A program made the position numbers and the translations under genes. This document shows positions 32,131 to 39,316 of a DNA stretch of 64,000 bases, one piece after another (the stretch's first letter is position 1; each line of letters starts with the position of its first letter). Below the pieces are notes generated by a model, which ran no database searches, was not told where the DNA came from, and worked only from the letters and a program-made list of their open reading frames with translations. This stretch comes from Paraburkholderia dioscoreae (GTDB lineage: Bacteria > Pseudomonadota > Gammaproteobacteria > Burkholderiales > Burkholderiaceae): NCBI RefSeq assembly GCF_902459535.1, contig NZ_LR699554.1:1984001-2048000 (forward strand). The letters run 5' to 3'.

Positions 32131-32694
32131 TCATGACGAACCCTTCATGGCGCCGGCCAGTTGCTGCGCCATCGCCAGATGATGTTTGATGATCGGCAAC
32201 GCGTGCGTTGCCGCGGCCTTGAGTTGCGCGTCGGTGCCGCTCGTGCTCTCCTGCTGGAACAGGTCCACCGCGCGCTGATGCGCTTCCACGCCGACCTGCT
32301 CCACGTAGGCCTGATCGAATTCCTTGCCCTTGAGCGTTTGCAGCTTGCCGACCAGCGCGGAATCCGCCGACGGTGTCGCGGTAAAGCCCTTCTTCGACAC
32401 AAGTGCGGCCATGCCGCGAGAGAGTCTGGTGTGATCGGTAATCATCTGCTGCGCGAATTTCTTCACGTGCGGATCGCTTGAATTCTTCAGCGCAACCTTG
32501 CTGGCCGCGATCTCGGTCGCGTCGGATTTCGAGGCGTCCTGCACGAATTGCTGGTCCGCGGGCGAGAGCTTCGTGCCGTTGACAGGCGCCTCGCTGGCGG
32601 GCGCGTCGCTGGCTTGCGCAAACACCGGGCCGAGGGACGCCGCGCTCAAACTCAGCGCGACCGCCATCGCTTGTAGGGGATACCGGAATTTCAT
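32131..32694 (-). CDS. DUF4142 ferritin-like secreted protein
   Basis: The protein has 187 residues with a Sec signal peptide (1-26, ending GPVFAQA). The mature part is a four-helix DUF4142 bundle: LSPADQQFVQDASKSDATEI, SDPHVKKFAQQMITDHTRL with its conserved His, VEAHQRAVDLFQQES and ALPIIKHHLAMAQQL. The conserved Glu/His pairs suggest metal binding by analogy with ferritin-like domains. The location should be periplasmic. It is followed by the DUF1488 gene with 38 bases or less between them. Confidence 0.85.
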   Translation of the reverse strand: MKFRYPLQAMAVALSLSAASLGPVFAQASDAPASEAPVNGTKLSPADQQFVQDASKSDATEIAASKVALKNSSDPHVKKFAQQMITDHTRLSRGMAALVSKKGFTATPSADSALVGKLQTLKGKEFDQAYVEQVGVEAHQRAVDLFQQESTSGTDAQLKAAATHALPIIKHHLAMAQQLAGAMKGSS

Positions 32695-32789
32695 GCATTT
32701 TCTCCCTGTTCGACGGATACAGCGAAACTGAACCGACGGGACGAGGCGCGGCATTCATTCAATCTTCGCCCCTCGTTCGCCATGCCGGT

Positions 32790-33341
32790 TTATGCCGCGT
32801 TGCGTGTGGACAATTGCGCAATCAGCGCCTTGTTAAAGGCAGGCAGATCGTCGGGCTTGCGGCTGCTGATCAGATTGCCGTCTTCGACTACTTCCTTGTC
32901 CACCCACGTGCCGCCCGCGTTGCGAATATCGTCCTGCAGGCTCGGCCAGCTCGTGACCGTGCGGCCCTTGACGATTCCCGCGGACACCAGCAGCCACGTG
33001 CCATGACAGATCACCGCGATCGGCTTCTTTGCGCTGTCGGCGGCCTTGACGAAGGCTTGTGCCTGCGGCAGCAAACGGATGGCGTCGCCGTTCACCACGC
33101 CACCCGGCAGCACCACGGCGTCGTAATCGTTTGCGCTTGCCTTGTCGAAAGTCAGATCGACTTCGACGGCGTCACCTTTGTCCACGTGCTTGAAACCCTG
33201 GATCGTGCCGGGCCTGGCTGAAATGATCTGTACCGTCGCGCCTGCTTCAGTGAGCGCGCGTTTCGGCTCGACCAGTTCGGCCTGCTCGAAACCGTCCAGC
33301 GCGAGTATTGCCACCTTGTGACCATTCAATGTGCTTGCCAT
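32790..33341 (-). CDS. DJ-1/PfpI family protein (protease/glyoxalase-like)
   Basis: The protein has 183 residues, the full length of PfpI/YhbO-type enzymes. The nucleophile elbow AVICHGTWLL contains C112-H113, and an acidic residue near 21-24 (FEQAEL) should activate the cysteine. DYDAVVLPGG is the upstream strand. PfpI/YhbO proteins act in stress protection, with reported protease, chaperone or deglycase activity; the exact reaction here is unknown. A strong sigma-54 promoter candidate lies 84 bases upstream. Confidence 0.9.
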   Translation of the reverse strand: MASTLNGHKVAILALDGFEQAELVEPKRALTEAGATVQIISARPGTIQGFKHVDKGDAVEVDLTFDKASANDYDAVVLPGGVVNGDAIRLLPQAQAFVKAADSAKKPIAVICHGTWLLVSAGIVKGRTVTSWPSLQDDIRNAGGTWVDKEVVEDGNLISSRKPDDLPAFNKALIAQLSTRNAA

Positions 33342-33424
33342 GCGTACTCTCCTTCATGTAAGTGCTGGGGGCCCCGCATATTGCGCGGATTGATCCCGCC
33401 GTTAATCGTCGTTAACGCTCAGTC

Positions 33425-33440
33425 AGCAAAAGATGTGCCC
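33425..33440 (-). promoter_or_regulatory. sigma-54 promoter of DJ-1/PfpI gene
   Basis: Minus strand: GGGCACATCTTTTGCT, GG-N10-GC, 10 of 12 positions with both GGCAC and TTGCT intact. The expected start near 33414 gives a leader of about 70 bases. Confidence 0.65.
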
Positions 33441-33523
33441 ATGTGGCACGCTCGCCGCAACGTCCGGTCTGCGACGTTTCGTCAGTCCGGTTCGGTCCGT
33501 CACCGCGTACCGGCCGCCACCCG

Positions 33524-33865
33524 TTAAAGCCCTTGCGGATCGTCATCAAGGCCGTCGTCGTCGTTGACCAGCGGGTCCATAACGTGGTCAGGCTCGATAT
33601 CGCTGTCCGGTACGAGCGTCGAATCGCCGTCCGCGGCCGCACGCTCGCCCGTGCCGGCGCGATCCGTGTCGCTGCCGAGTTCGGAGTCGCCGGTTTCGAG
33701 CGCGTGGTTGTCCAGTTCCGAATCCACGTCGAATTCGTGGCGCTTCGCACCGGCCACATCGCTGCCGCTGTCGGACGAATCGCTTGGCCCGAGTGCACCC
33801 GTCGTGCCGGAGGTTTGCTTGACGACCTGTTGCGGCTCGTCGTCGGGATTAAGAGTGCTGCTCAT
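33524..33865 (-). CDS. highly acidic small protein
   Basis: The protein has 113 residues and I do not recognise a family. About a third of the residues are Asp or Glu, with Ser/Asp runs such as SDSSDSGSD and a C-terminal VNDDDGLDDDPQ. It has no cysteine and no hydrophobic segment, so it is probably cytosolic and disordered. A strong AAGGAGAG ribosome site precedes the ATG, and a sigma-54-like site sits 50 bases further upstream, divergent from that of the topoisomerase gene. Both favour a real, regulated gene. The function is unknown; ion or DNA-mimic roles are guesses. Confidence 0.65.
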   Translation of the reverse strand: MSSTLNPDDEPQQVVKQTSGTTGALGPSDSSDSGSDVAGAKRHEFDVDSELDNHALETGDSELGSDTDRAGTGERAAADGDSTLVPDSDIEPDHVMDPLVNDDDGLDDDPQGL

Positions 33866-33914
33866 GACGCTCTCCTTGGTTCGTTCGTTTCATCGATTAC
33901 CCGTAACGAGTGTT

Positions 33915-33930
33915 CGCAAGGACTGTTCCG
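33915..33930 (-). promoter_or_regulatory. possible sigma-54 promoter of acidic-protein gene
   Basis: Minus strand: CGGAACAGTCCTTGCG, exact GG-N10-GC spacing with an intact TTGC (8 of 12). It is divergent from the topoisomerase promoter, 76 bases away. Confidence 0.4.
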
Positions 33931-34006
33931 CTGGTCCGCAAGACAGCGCACCAAGCAGTCCGCAACGCAGCGGCGGCGCAGCACGCGAGAGTCCGCGCCC
34001 GGTGCC

Positions 34007-34022
34007 AGGCACTGCCTTTGCT
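34007..34022 (+). promoter_or_regulatory. sigma-54 promoter of topoisomerase IB gene
   Basis: AGGCACTGCCTTTGCT matches 10 of 12 positions with GGCAC and TTGCT intact. The expected start near 34033 leaves a 46-base leader to the ATG at 34079. Confidence 0.65.
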
Positions 34023-34078
34023 TGACGCCAGCCATCGGCGCAAAGCGCGCCTCATGCTTGAAACTTCTACCTGCGACG

Positions 34079-35341
34079 ATGGCTGCCACAACGACTCCGA
34101 CTCAACGCCGCCCCGAACGTACGGACGACGACCGCGCGAAACCCGCCGCCCCTGCCGTCATGCCGCCGGGCTTGCGCCACGCCGACGACACGAAGCCCGG
34201 CTTCACGCGCAAGCGTGAAAACGGCGAATTCGTCTATTTCGACGTCGAGGGCAAACGCATCGACGACGAAGACGAAATCAAACGCATCAACGCGCTCGCC
34301 ATCCCGCCCGCCTATGAAAATGTGTGGATCTGCCCGGACGCGCGGGGCCACATCCAGGCAACAGGCCGCGACGCGCGCGGCCGCAAGCAATACCGCTATC
34401 ACCCGCGCTGGCGCGAGACACGCGACGCCGACAAATACGAGCGCATGGCCGAATTCGGCCGCGCATTGCCGAAGATCCGCGCGCGTGTCGCGCGCGATCT
34501 GAATCTGCCGGGCATGCAACGCGACAAGGTCATCGCCGCGATCGTGCAGTTGCTCGACACGACGTTGATCCGGATCGGCAGCGTCGAATACGCGCGCGAT
34601 AATCAGTCGTACGGATTGACTACGCTGCGCAAGAAGCACGTGAAGATCGAAGCGGGCCAGTTGCGTTTCAGGTTTCGCGGCAAAAGCGGCATCGAACACG
34701 ACGTGACGGTGAACAATCCGCGCATCAGGCGCATTGTGCGGCGTTGCGCCGAACTGCCGGGCCACGACCTGTTCCAGTATCTCGACGAAGACGGCACGCG
34801 CCGCACCGTCGGTTCCGCCGATATCAACGACTATCTGCGCCGTGCGAGCGGCGCGGATTTCACCGCCAAGGATTATCGAACGTGGGCCGGCAGCGTCTAT
34901 GCATTGGCCGCACTGCGACGGCTGATTTGCAGCAGCGCGGCGGAAGCGCGCCGGCACATCGTCGCGACGGTCAAGGACGTGGCCGTGCTATTGCGCAATA
35001 CACCGGCGGTGTGCAAGCGCTGCTACATTCACCCGGCGGTGATCAGCGCGTTCGAAGCGGACGAATTGCAGCGTCTGGCGCCGGGCCAGTCGCGTCGTGG
35101 ACTGCGAGTGGACGAGGTGGCGTTTGCCGCGTTGCTTGCGCACGCCGGGAAACGCGCGGGAAGGCTCGCGCGACAGGCAGGCGCGAAAGGCCGCAAGGCG
35201 CGTGAGTCGGCGGTGACGGAAAGCATCGATACGTCGGTCACGAGTTTGCTGAAAAAATCGCGGAGGGTGCGCAAAGCAGCGGCTGCGAAGACCGGTTCGA
35301 AGGCCGGCGCGCAAACCGCCCGCGCTGCAGCGCATGCCTAG
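34079..35341 (+). CDS. DNA topoisomerase IB (poxvirus-type)
   Basis: The protein has 420 residues from MAATTTPTQRRPER. It shows the bacterial TopIB fold: N-terminal FVYFDVEGKRIDDEDEIKRI, NALAIPPAYENVWICPDARGHIQATGRDARGRKQYRYH, and the catalytic domain with TTLIRIGSVEY (R166), LRKKHVKI (K185/K186), DYRTWAGS and the tyrosine in RCYIHPAVI (Y316). It nicks and reseals one strand, relaxing supercoils through a 3'-phosphotyrosine. The C-terminal 90 residues are Lys/Ala-rich and probably bind DNA nonspecifically. It lies in the stress island behind a strong sigma-54-type promoter, unexpected for a topoisomerase. Confidence 0.93.
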   Translation: MAATTTPTQRRPERTDDDRAKPAAPAVMPPGLRHADDTKPGFTRKRENGEFVYFDVEGKRIDDEDEIKRINALAIPPAYENVWICPDARGHIQATGRDARGRKQYRYHPRWRETRDADKYERMAEFGRALPKIRARVARDLNLPGMQRDKVIAAIVQLLDTTLIRIGSVEYARDNQSYGLTTLRKKHVKIEAGQLRFRFRGKSGIEHDVTVNNPRIRRIVRRCAELPGHDLFQYLDEDGTRRTVGSADINDYLRRASGADFTAKDYRTWAGSVYALAALRRLICSSAAEARRHIVATVKDVAVLLRNTPAVCKRCYIHPAVISAFEADELQRLAPGQSRRGLRVDEVAFAALLAHAGKRAGRLARQAGAKGRKARESAVTESIDTSVTSLLKKSRRVRKAAAAKTGSKAGAQTARAAAHA

Positions 35342-35523
35342 CTTTGCTGTGGCTTAAGTCGCTTCAATCGCAGTTCAGGAATCCTGACTCGCCACACTCA
35401 TATCTCCCGAGACGGACCGTGAAGTGAATCGGCTCCCGCAGATTCCGCTTAGCAGGGCCGTTGGCTGGAAGAAAGCAGACCGTCCTTCAATCTAAAGACG
35501 GCCCGCCCCTGGATAATTCGCTC

Positions 35524-35811
35524 TCACTGCCCTTTCGTGTCACTGCTCGCATCAGCGCCGGGCATATTGGTCGAATCAGTCTTCGGCTTCTTCGCCTTCG
35601 ACATGTGATGCGACTTCGAGCCGCTCGAACTCATCGCGCCCGACGTGGGTTGTCCGTTCGTGGTCGGTGCCGCCGTCGCGGCGCCGTGCGCGTTGCCCGA
35701 GCCGCCGGAGCCACCGTTGCCGCCATTGCCGTTGCCACCGCCCGCCTGCGCGAACGCCGCGCCCGACACGACGACGAGTGCCGATACCAGCCATGCTTGT
35801 GAAGATTTCAT
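35524..35811 (-). CDS. Gly/Ser-rich secreted small protein
   Basis: The protein has 95 residues from MKSSQAWLVSAL. The signal peptide covers 1-22 (VVVSGAAFAQA). The mature chain is low-complexity: a Gly/Asn repeat (GGGNGNGGNGGSGGSGN), Ser/Thr/Pro spacer and a basic Lys patch (MSKAKKPKTDS). It should be periplasmic and unstructured. I recognise no named family. GGGAGAGAA serves as ribosome site. The sigma-54-like site about 60 bases upstream, opposite that of the PRC-barrel gene, suggests co-regulation with the island. Confidence 0.65.
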   Translation of the reverse strand: MKSSQAWLVSALVVVSGAAFAQAGGGNGNGGNGGSGGSGNAHGAATAAPTTNGQPTSGAMSSSGSKSHHMSKAKKPKTDSTNMPGADASSDTKGQ

Positions 35812-35870
35812 CGAGTTCTCTCCCTGAGTAGATAGCAGCGTGGGTTGCATGCGCTGTTGCAGAAGCAACG

Positions 35871-35886
35871 AGCAAGGGCTATGCCT
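35871..35886 (-). promoter_or_regulatory. probable sigma-54 promoter of Gly-rich protein gene
   Basis: Minus strand: AGGCATAGCCCTTGCT, exact spacing, GGCA and TTGCT intact (9 of 12). The expected start near 35860 leaves about 50 bases of leader. It is divergent from the PRC-barrel promoter. Confidence 0.55.
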
Positions 35887-36062
35887 TAGGACGGAGGTCG
35901 CGCCAGCCGTCTTCATCCATCCGATCTGCGAGCGAAATAATTTCAAACACGCCAGCACGCTTTACGCGTGCAGTGCGGCCCACCGCAAGCGTTCAGCGCG
36001 AACGCACACACGTGAACACCCCTTGTCGCCGCTCCACCTCGTGCATGCCTCCCGGAACATGA

Positions 36063-36078
36063 AGGAACGCCGGTTGCT
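36063..36078 (+). promoter_or_regulatory. sigma-54 promoter of PRC-barrel gene
   Basis: AGGAACGCCGGTTGCT matches 10 of 12 positions with exact GG-N10-GC spacing. The expected start near 36089 gives a short leader to the ATG at 36116, which has a GAGGAG ribosome site. Confidence 0.6.
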
Positions 36079-36115
36079 CAAGCTTCCACATACCCACCTG
36101 TAGAGGAGTCACATC

Positions 36116-36643
36116 ATGCTCAACCAGACACAGACGCAAGCCGGCATGCGCCAGGGCGAAGGCGCCCGTATCGTCGGCAAAGGCAGCGCCACCGCCGATG
36201 GCCCCGGTCCCAACGTGATGGCCGCCGCCACGCTGGATGGCAACAAGGTGCTCAGCAGCGACGGCGAGGACATCGGCAAGATCAAGGACATCATGCTCGA
36301 CGTCAGTTCGGGACGCGTCGCGTACGCCGTGCTCTCGAGCGGCGGCTTTCTCGGCATTGGCGACAAGCTGCTTGCCATTCCCTGGCACGCGTTGACGCTG
36401 GATACGGAGCAGAAGTGCTTCGTGCTGAACATGACCGCCGAACGCGTGAAGAACGCACCCGGCTTCGACAAGGATCATTGGCCGGCGATGGCGGATCAGA
36501 CGTGGGCGACCTCCGTGCATCAGTACTACGGCAGCGAACCTTACTGGGGCCGCGACCCGTACGATCGACGCGACGACTACGGTGTCGGCGACATTCCGCC
36601 GGGATCGTCGGATGCACCCGAGGCTGGCGGATTGAAGTTGTAA
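36116..36643 (+). CDS. PRC-barrel domain protein
   Basis: The protein has 175 residues. The PRC barrel lies at about 35-115: MAAATLDGNKVLSSDGEDIGKIKDIMLDVSSGRVAYAVLSSGGFLGIGDKLLAIPWHAL (a classic start-to-end PRC pattern, quoted here as positions 35-93). The C-terminal 50 residues are Tyr/Asp/Pro-rich (YYGSEPYWGRDPYDRRDDYG). There is no signal peptide. PRC barrels in small stand-alone proteins are common in stress islands and bind RNA or protein partners; the precise role is unknown. A sigma-54-type promoter candidate lies 38 bases upstream, and a 7-bp hairpin follows the gene. Confidence 0.85.
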   Translation: MLNQTQTQAGMRQGEGARIVGKGSATADGPGPNVMAAATLDGNKVLSSDGEDIGKIKDIMLDVSSGRVAYAVLSSGGFLGIGDKLLAIPWHALTLDTEQKCFVLNMTAERVKNAPGFDKDHWPAMADQTWATSVHQYYGSEPYWGRDPYDRRDDYGVGDIPPGSSDAPEAGGLKL

Positions 36644-36665
36644 AGGGCGCTCATGGCGAGCGCGT

Positions 36666-36684
36666 GCGGCAATGCGGTTGCCGC
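36666..36684. terminator. hairpin downstream of PRC-barrel gene
   Basis: GCGGCAA, 5-base loop, TTGCCGC, 23 bases after the PRC-barrel stop. No T run follows, so it is a weak terminator or an RNA-stabilising hairpin. It also contains a chance GG-N10-GC match. Confidence 0.4.
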
Positions 36685-36817
36685 ACCCGAGCCGATGCGC
36701 CGGCATGCCGCCATCGCGGCAGCCGGCGCATTTCTCTTTGAGCGGGAGTTGCAAGACGTTCCAAGACATCACAGCCGCGCAAGCGCGCGCGGCACATTCC
36801 GATAAGGAGCCGGCACC

Positions 36818-37207
36818 ATGCCCACCCGAAAAAAGTCCACCACCCGATCGAAACGCCCTGTCGCGCGCGGCAAGTCCGGACGGCCGCCGCGCCAGCGGCA
36901 CGCGCAGGCACAGGCCGCCCATCGCGCGAAGAGTCCGAAAAAGTGGTCGCATCACGTGATGGAAACCAGTGACGCGATGGATATCCAGCACGACATTTTC
37001 AAAACCGGCAGCGCCGAGTCGATCGCGCACTCACTCAAGCAGTCGTCCACCAAAAGCCGCCGCCGCAAGGGCACACCGTTCCAGTCGGCCATGTCGATGC
37101 TGAACTTCTATATCAATCGCGCGGGAAGGAACCTGCCGAAAGCGCGCCGTGATACCTTGCAAGAGGCCAAGCGCAAGCTGCGGGAAGCATTCGGACGCAC
37201 GCCTTGA
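36818..37207 (+). CDS. DUF3175 domain protein
   Basis: The protein has 129 residues. The N-terminal 40 are very basic (Lys/Arg/Ser/His). From 42 the DUF3175 signature runs: KKWSHHVMETSDAMDIQHDIFK, then SAESIAHSLKQSSTKSRRRKGTPFQSAMSMLNFYINRAG and RNLPKARRDTLQEAKRKLREAFG (positions about 41-127). The charge suggests nucleic-acid binding, but no function is established. AAGGAGCC is the ribosome site. It is the last of the island's small stress-type genes. Confidence 0.85.
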   Translation: MPTRKKSTTRSKRPVARGKSGRPPRQRHAQAQAAHRAKSPKKWSHHVMETSDAMDIQHDIFKTGSAESIAHSLKQSSTKSRRRKGTPFQSAMSMLNFYINRAGRNLPKARRDTLQEAKRKLREAFGRTP

Positions 37208-37288
37208 AAAAGGCGCGTCAGTGACCGACGCGTCCGCGCATTCTTCAACCGGCCACGCATGCGGCGCGCGCCCGCGAGCCCTTACCGG

Positions 37289-38614
37289 ATGCTCATGCAC
37301 GAAACTTTGTGGTTTCTCATCGTTGGCGGCGTGCTCGTTTTCATGGGCCTCGCGGCAACGACACTCCGGCGGCTGCCAGTCAGCGCCGCCATGTTCTACC
37401 TCGCGATCGGCTATGCCCTCGGGCCGCCCTGTATCGGCCTGTTGCGTCTCGACATGATCGCCGACGCGCACCTGCTGCGCATCATCACCGAAGTCGCGCT
37501 GCTCGTCTCGCTGTTTGCCATCGGTCTGCGCCTGCGGCTAGGCATGCTGGAGAAACTCTGGACCGTGCCGCTGCGGCTCGGCTTTCTTGCCATGCTGGCG
37601 ACTATTCCACTGCTGACGCTCTTTGGCGTATATGTCCTGCATCTCGGCTGGGGGCCGGCATTGCTGCTGGCGGCGATTCTCGCGCCCACGGACCCGGTGC
37701 TCGCCCACGATGTGCAAGTGCACAACCCGGGCGATCACGATCTGCTGCGCTTCGCGCTCTCCGGCGAAGGCGGCCTGAACGACGGCATCGCACTGCCCTT
37801 CGCCATGCTGGGCCTGGCGTTGTGCGCCGCGCCCGCCGCCGAAGCCGGCGATCTGCTGAACCTGAAGCTCGCGGGCAGCATCGTATGGGGCGTGGCGGGC
37901 GCGCTCGCTATCGGCGGCGGGCTCGGCTGGGCCACGACGCACGCAGTGGCATGGCTGCGCACGCGCCATGCGCAGGCGCTCGGGCTCGAGGGTTTCTTCG
38001 CGCTCGGCCTGATCGAACTCTGTTTCGGCGCCGCACAACTCGCTCAGACCTACGGTTTTCTGGCCGTGTTCGCGGCCGGTGTCGCGATGCGCCGCGTCGA
38101 ACACCGTGCGAGCGGCGGCATGTCGGCTCGCAAGGCAATCGGCACCGTCGACTCCGAAGACGTGGAAGCGACCGCGGCAAATCCGAGCAAGGCGCATGCG
38201 TTCATGACCGAGTCGGTCCTCGGCTTCACGATCGAGCTCGAACGCATCGCCGAGGTCGCCGTCATGGCGATGGTCGGCAACGTGCTCGCCACGATGCAGG
38301 CGCCGCTCTTCACCTGGCAGACCGTTGCGCTCACCGCCGCGCTGTTCGTCCTGGTGCGCCCCGTATCGGTGGAATTATCGCTGCTGGGCTCGAGCGCGAC
38401 ACCGACGCAACGGCGCCTCATGAGCTGGTTCGGAATACGTGGCATCGGTTCGTTTTATTACCTCGCATTCGCACTCGAAAACGGCAGCGAGGCCAACGTC
38501 GCCCCGCTCGTGCCGCTCGCGCTGGCGGTGATCGCGGCGTCAGTCGTCGTCCACGGTGTTTCGGCGACGCCGTTGATGAACTGGTATCACCGGCTACGCA
38601 GTCGTGAGGGTTAG
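37289..38614 (+). CDS. CPA1-family sodium/proton antiporter
   Basis: The protein has about 441 residues with 12 to 13 membrane helices. The start is uncertain: ATG codons at 37259, 37289 and 37295 are all in frame and none has a good ribosome site. Family residues are in ILAPTDPVLAHDVQ, FALSGEGGLNDGIALPFAML, GFLAVFAAGVAMRRVE and the late FGIRGIGSFYYLAFALE. It should exchange H+ for Na+ or another cation in the inner membrane. It is not obviously part of the sigma-54 set and has no such promoter within the 81-base gap before it. Confidence 0.88.
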   Translation: MLMHETLWFLIVGGVLVFMGLAATTLRRLPVSAAMFYLAIGYALGPPCIGLLRLDMIADAHLLRIITEVALLVSLFAIGLRLRLGMLEKLWTVPLRLGFLAMLATIPLLTLFGVYVLHLGWGPALLLAAILAPTDPVLAHDVQVHNPGDHDLLRFALSGEGGLNDGIALPFAMLGLALCAAPAAEAGDLLNLKLAGSIVWGVAGALAIGGGLGWATTHAVAWLRTRHAQALGLEGFFALGLIELCFGAAQLAQTYGFLAVFAAGVAMRRVEHRASGGMSARKAIGTVDSEDVEATAANPSKAHAFMTESVLGFTIELERIAEVAVMAMVGNVLATMQAPLFTWQTVALTAALFVLVRPVSVELSLLGSSATPTQRRLMSWFGIRGIGSFYYLAFALENGSEANVAPLVPLALAVIAASVVVHGVSATPLMNWYHRLRSREG

Positions 38615-38746
38615 TCATGAGCGTCAAACGCATGGATATGCAACGCTTTTTGATTCGCGCGGGCCGGCGAGCCTGCCTCTGCCCGGCGCAAATTGAAGTC
38701 GCTAGAATACGGAACCCTCTTGCAGCAACAAGGCTTCTCACATTCA

Positions 38747-39316
38747 ATGACCTTACGCGACGATCCACAACGTACGGCGCGGGCAAGCGCCGCCAACACG
38801 CTGTTTGCCTTTCTCAAGTCGTTGCCGCCCGGCGAGCGGCTGATCGAAGGCGGCTTCATGGCCGTGCAAGCGGTGGCGGGCGCGAGCCTCGCCTTCGCCA
38901 TCGGCCGCGCGCTGCATACCGAGCAGGCGTTCTGGGCCTGCATCACGGCGATCGCGGTCAGCCAGCATAGCTACATCGACACTCGCAACCTGTCGCGCGA
39001 TCAATTCATCGGCGCGATGGTCGGCGGCTTGTGCGGGCTCGTCGGCACGACGCTCGGCGCCGGCTATTTCGCGGCCTATGCGGCCACAGTAGGGGTGGCG
39101 ATCATCATGTGCTGGATCCTGAACGTCGGCAGTGCGGCGCGTCTGGGCGGCATTACCGCGACGATCATGCTGCTGGTGCCCGGCATGGGGCCGGCGTGGG
39201 ACAAAGCCCTGATGCGCCTCGGCGAAGTGACGCTCGGCACGGTCTGCGCGTTGCTCGTTGCCTTTCTCATGTCGTGGATCGAGGAACGCTGGTTCGGCAA
39301 ACCGCACAAAACCTAG
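38747..39316 (+). CDS. FUSC-family membrane protein (short)
   Basis: The protein has 189 residues with about five membrane helices: MAVQAVAGASLAFAIGRAL, AFWACITAIAVSQHSYIDTRNLSRDQFIGAMVGG (about 55-90), and TLGAGYFAAYAATVGVAIIM. This is the N-terminal half-unit of FUSC/aromatic-acid exporter proteins (AaeB, YccS), which normally exceed 600 residues, so it is a short form that may oligomerise. Substrate unknown. Its stop codon abuts the stop of the convergent AraC-type gene with no base between. Confidence 0.75.
   Translation: MTLRDDPQRTARASAANTLFAFLKSLPPGERLIEGGFMAVQAVAGASLAFAIGRALHTEQAFWACITAIAVSQHSYIDTRNLSRDQFIGAMVGGLCGLVGTTLGAGYFAAYAATVGVAIIMCWILNVGSAARLGGITATIMLLVPGMGPAWDKALMRLGEVTLGTVCALLVAFLMSWIEERWFGKPHKT

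Noticed and set aside
32695..32789. Search for a sigma-54 site before the DUF4142 gene
   Set aside because: The only near match has 9-base spacing and poor boxes.
33444..33459. TGGCACG followed by GC at sigma-54 spacing on the plus strand
   Set aside because: The -12 box lacks TT and no rightward gene starts within 600 bases; probably chance.
36667..36682. GG-N10-GC match before the DUF3175 gene
   Set aside because: It scores only 8/12 and lies inside a hairpin after the PRC-barrel gene, so its composition is explained by the inverted repeat.
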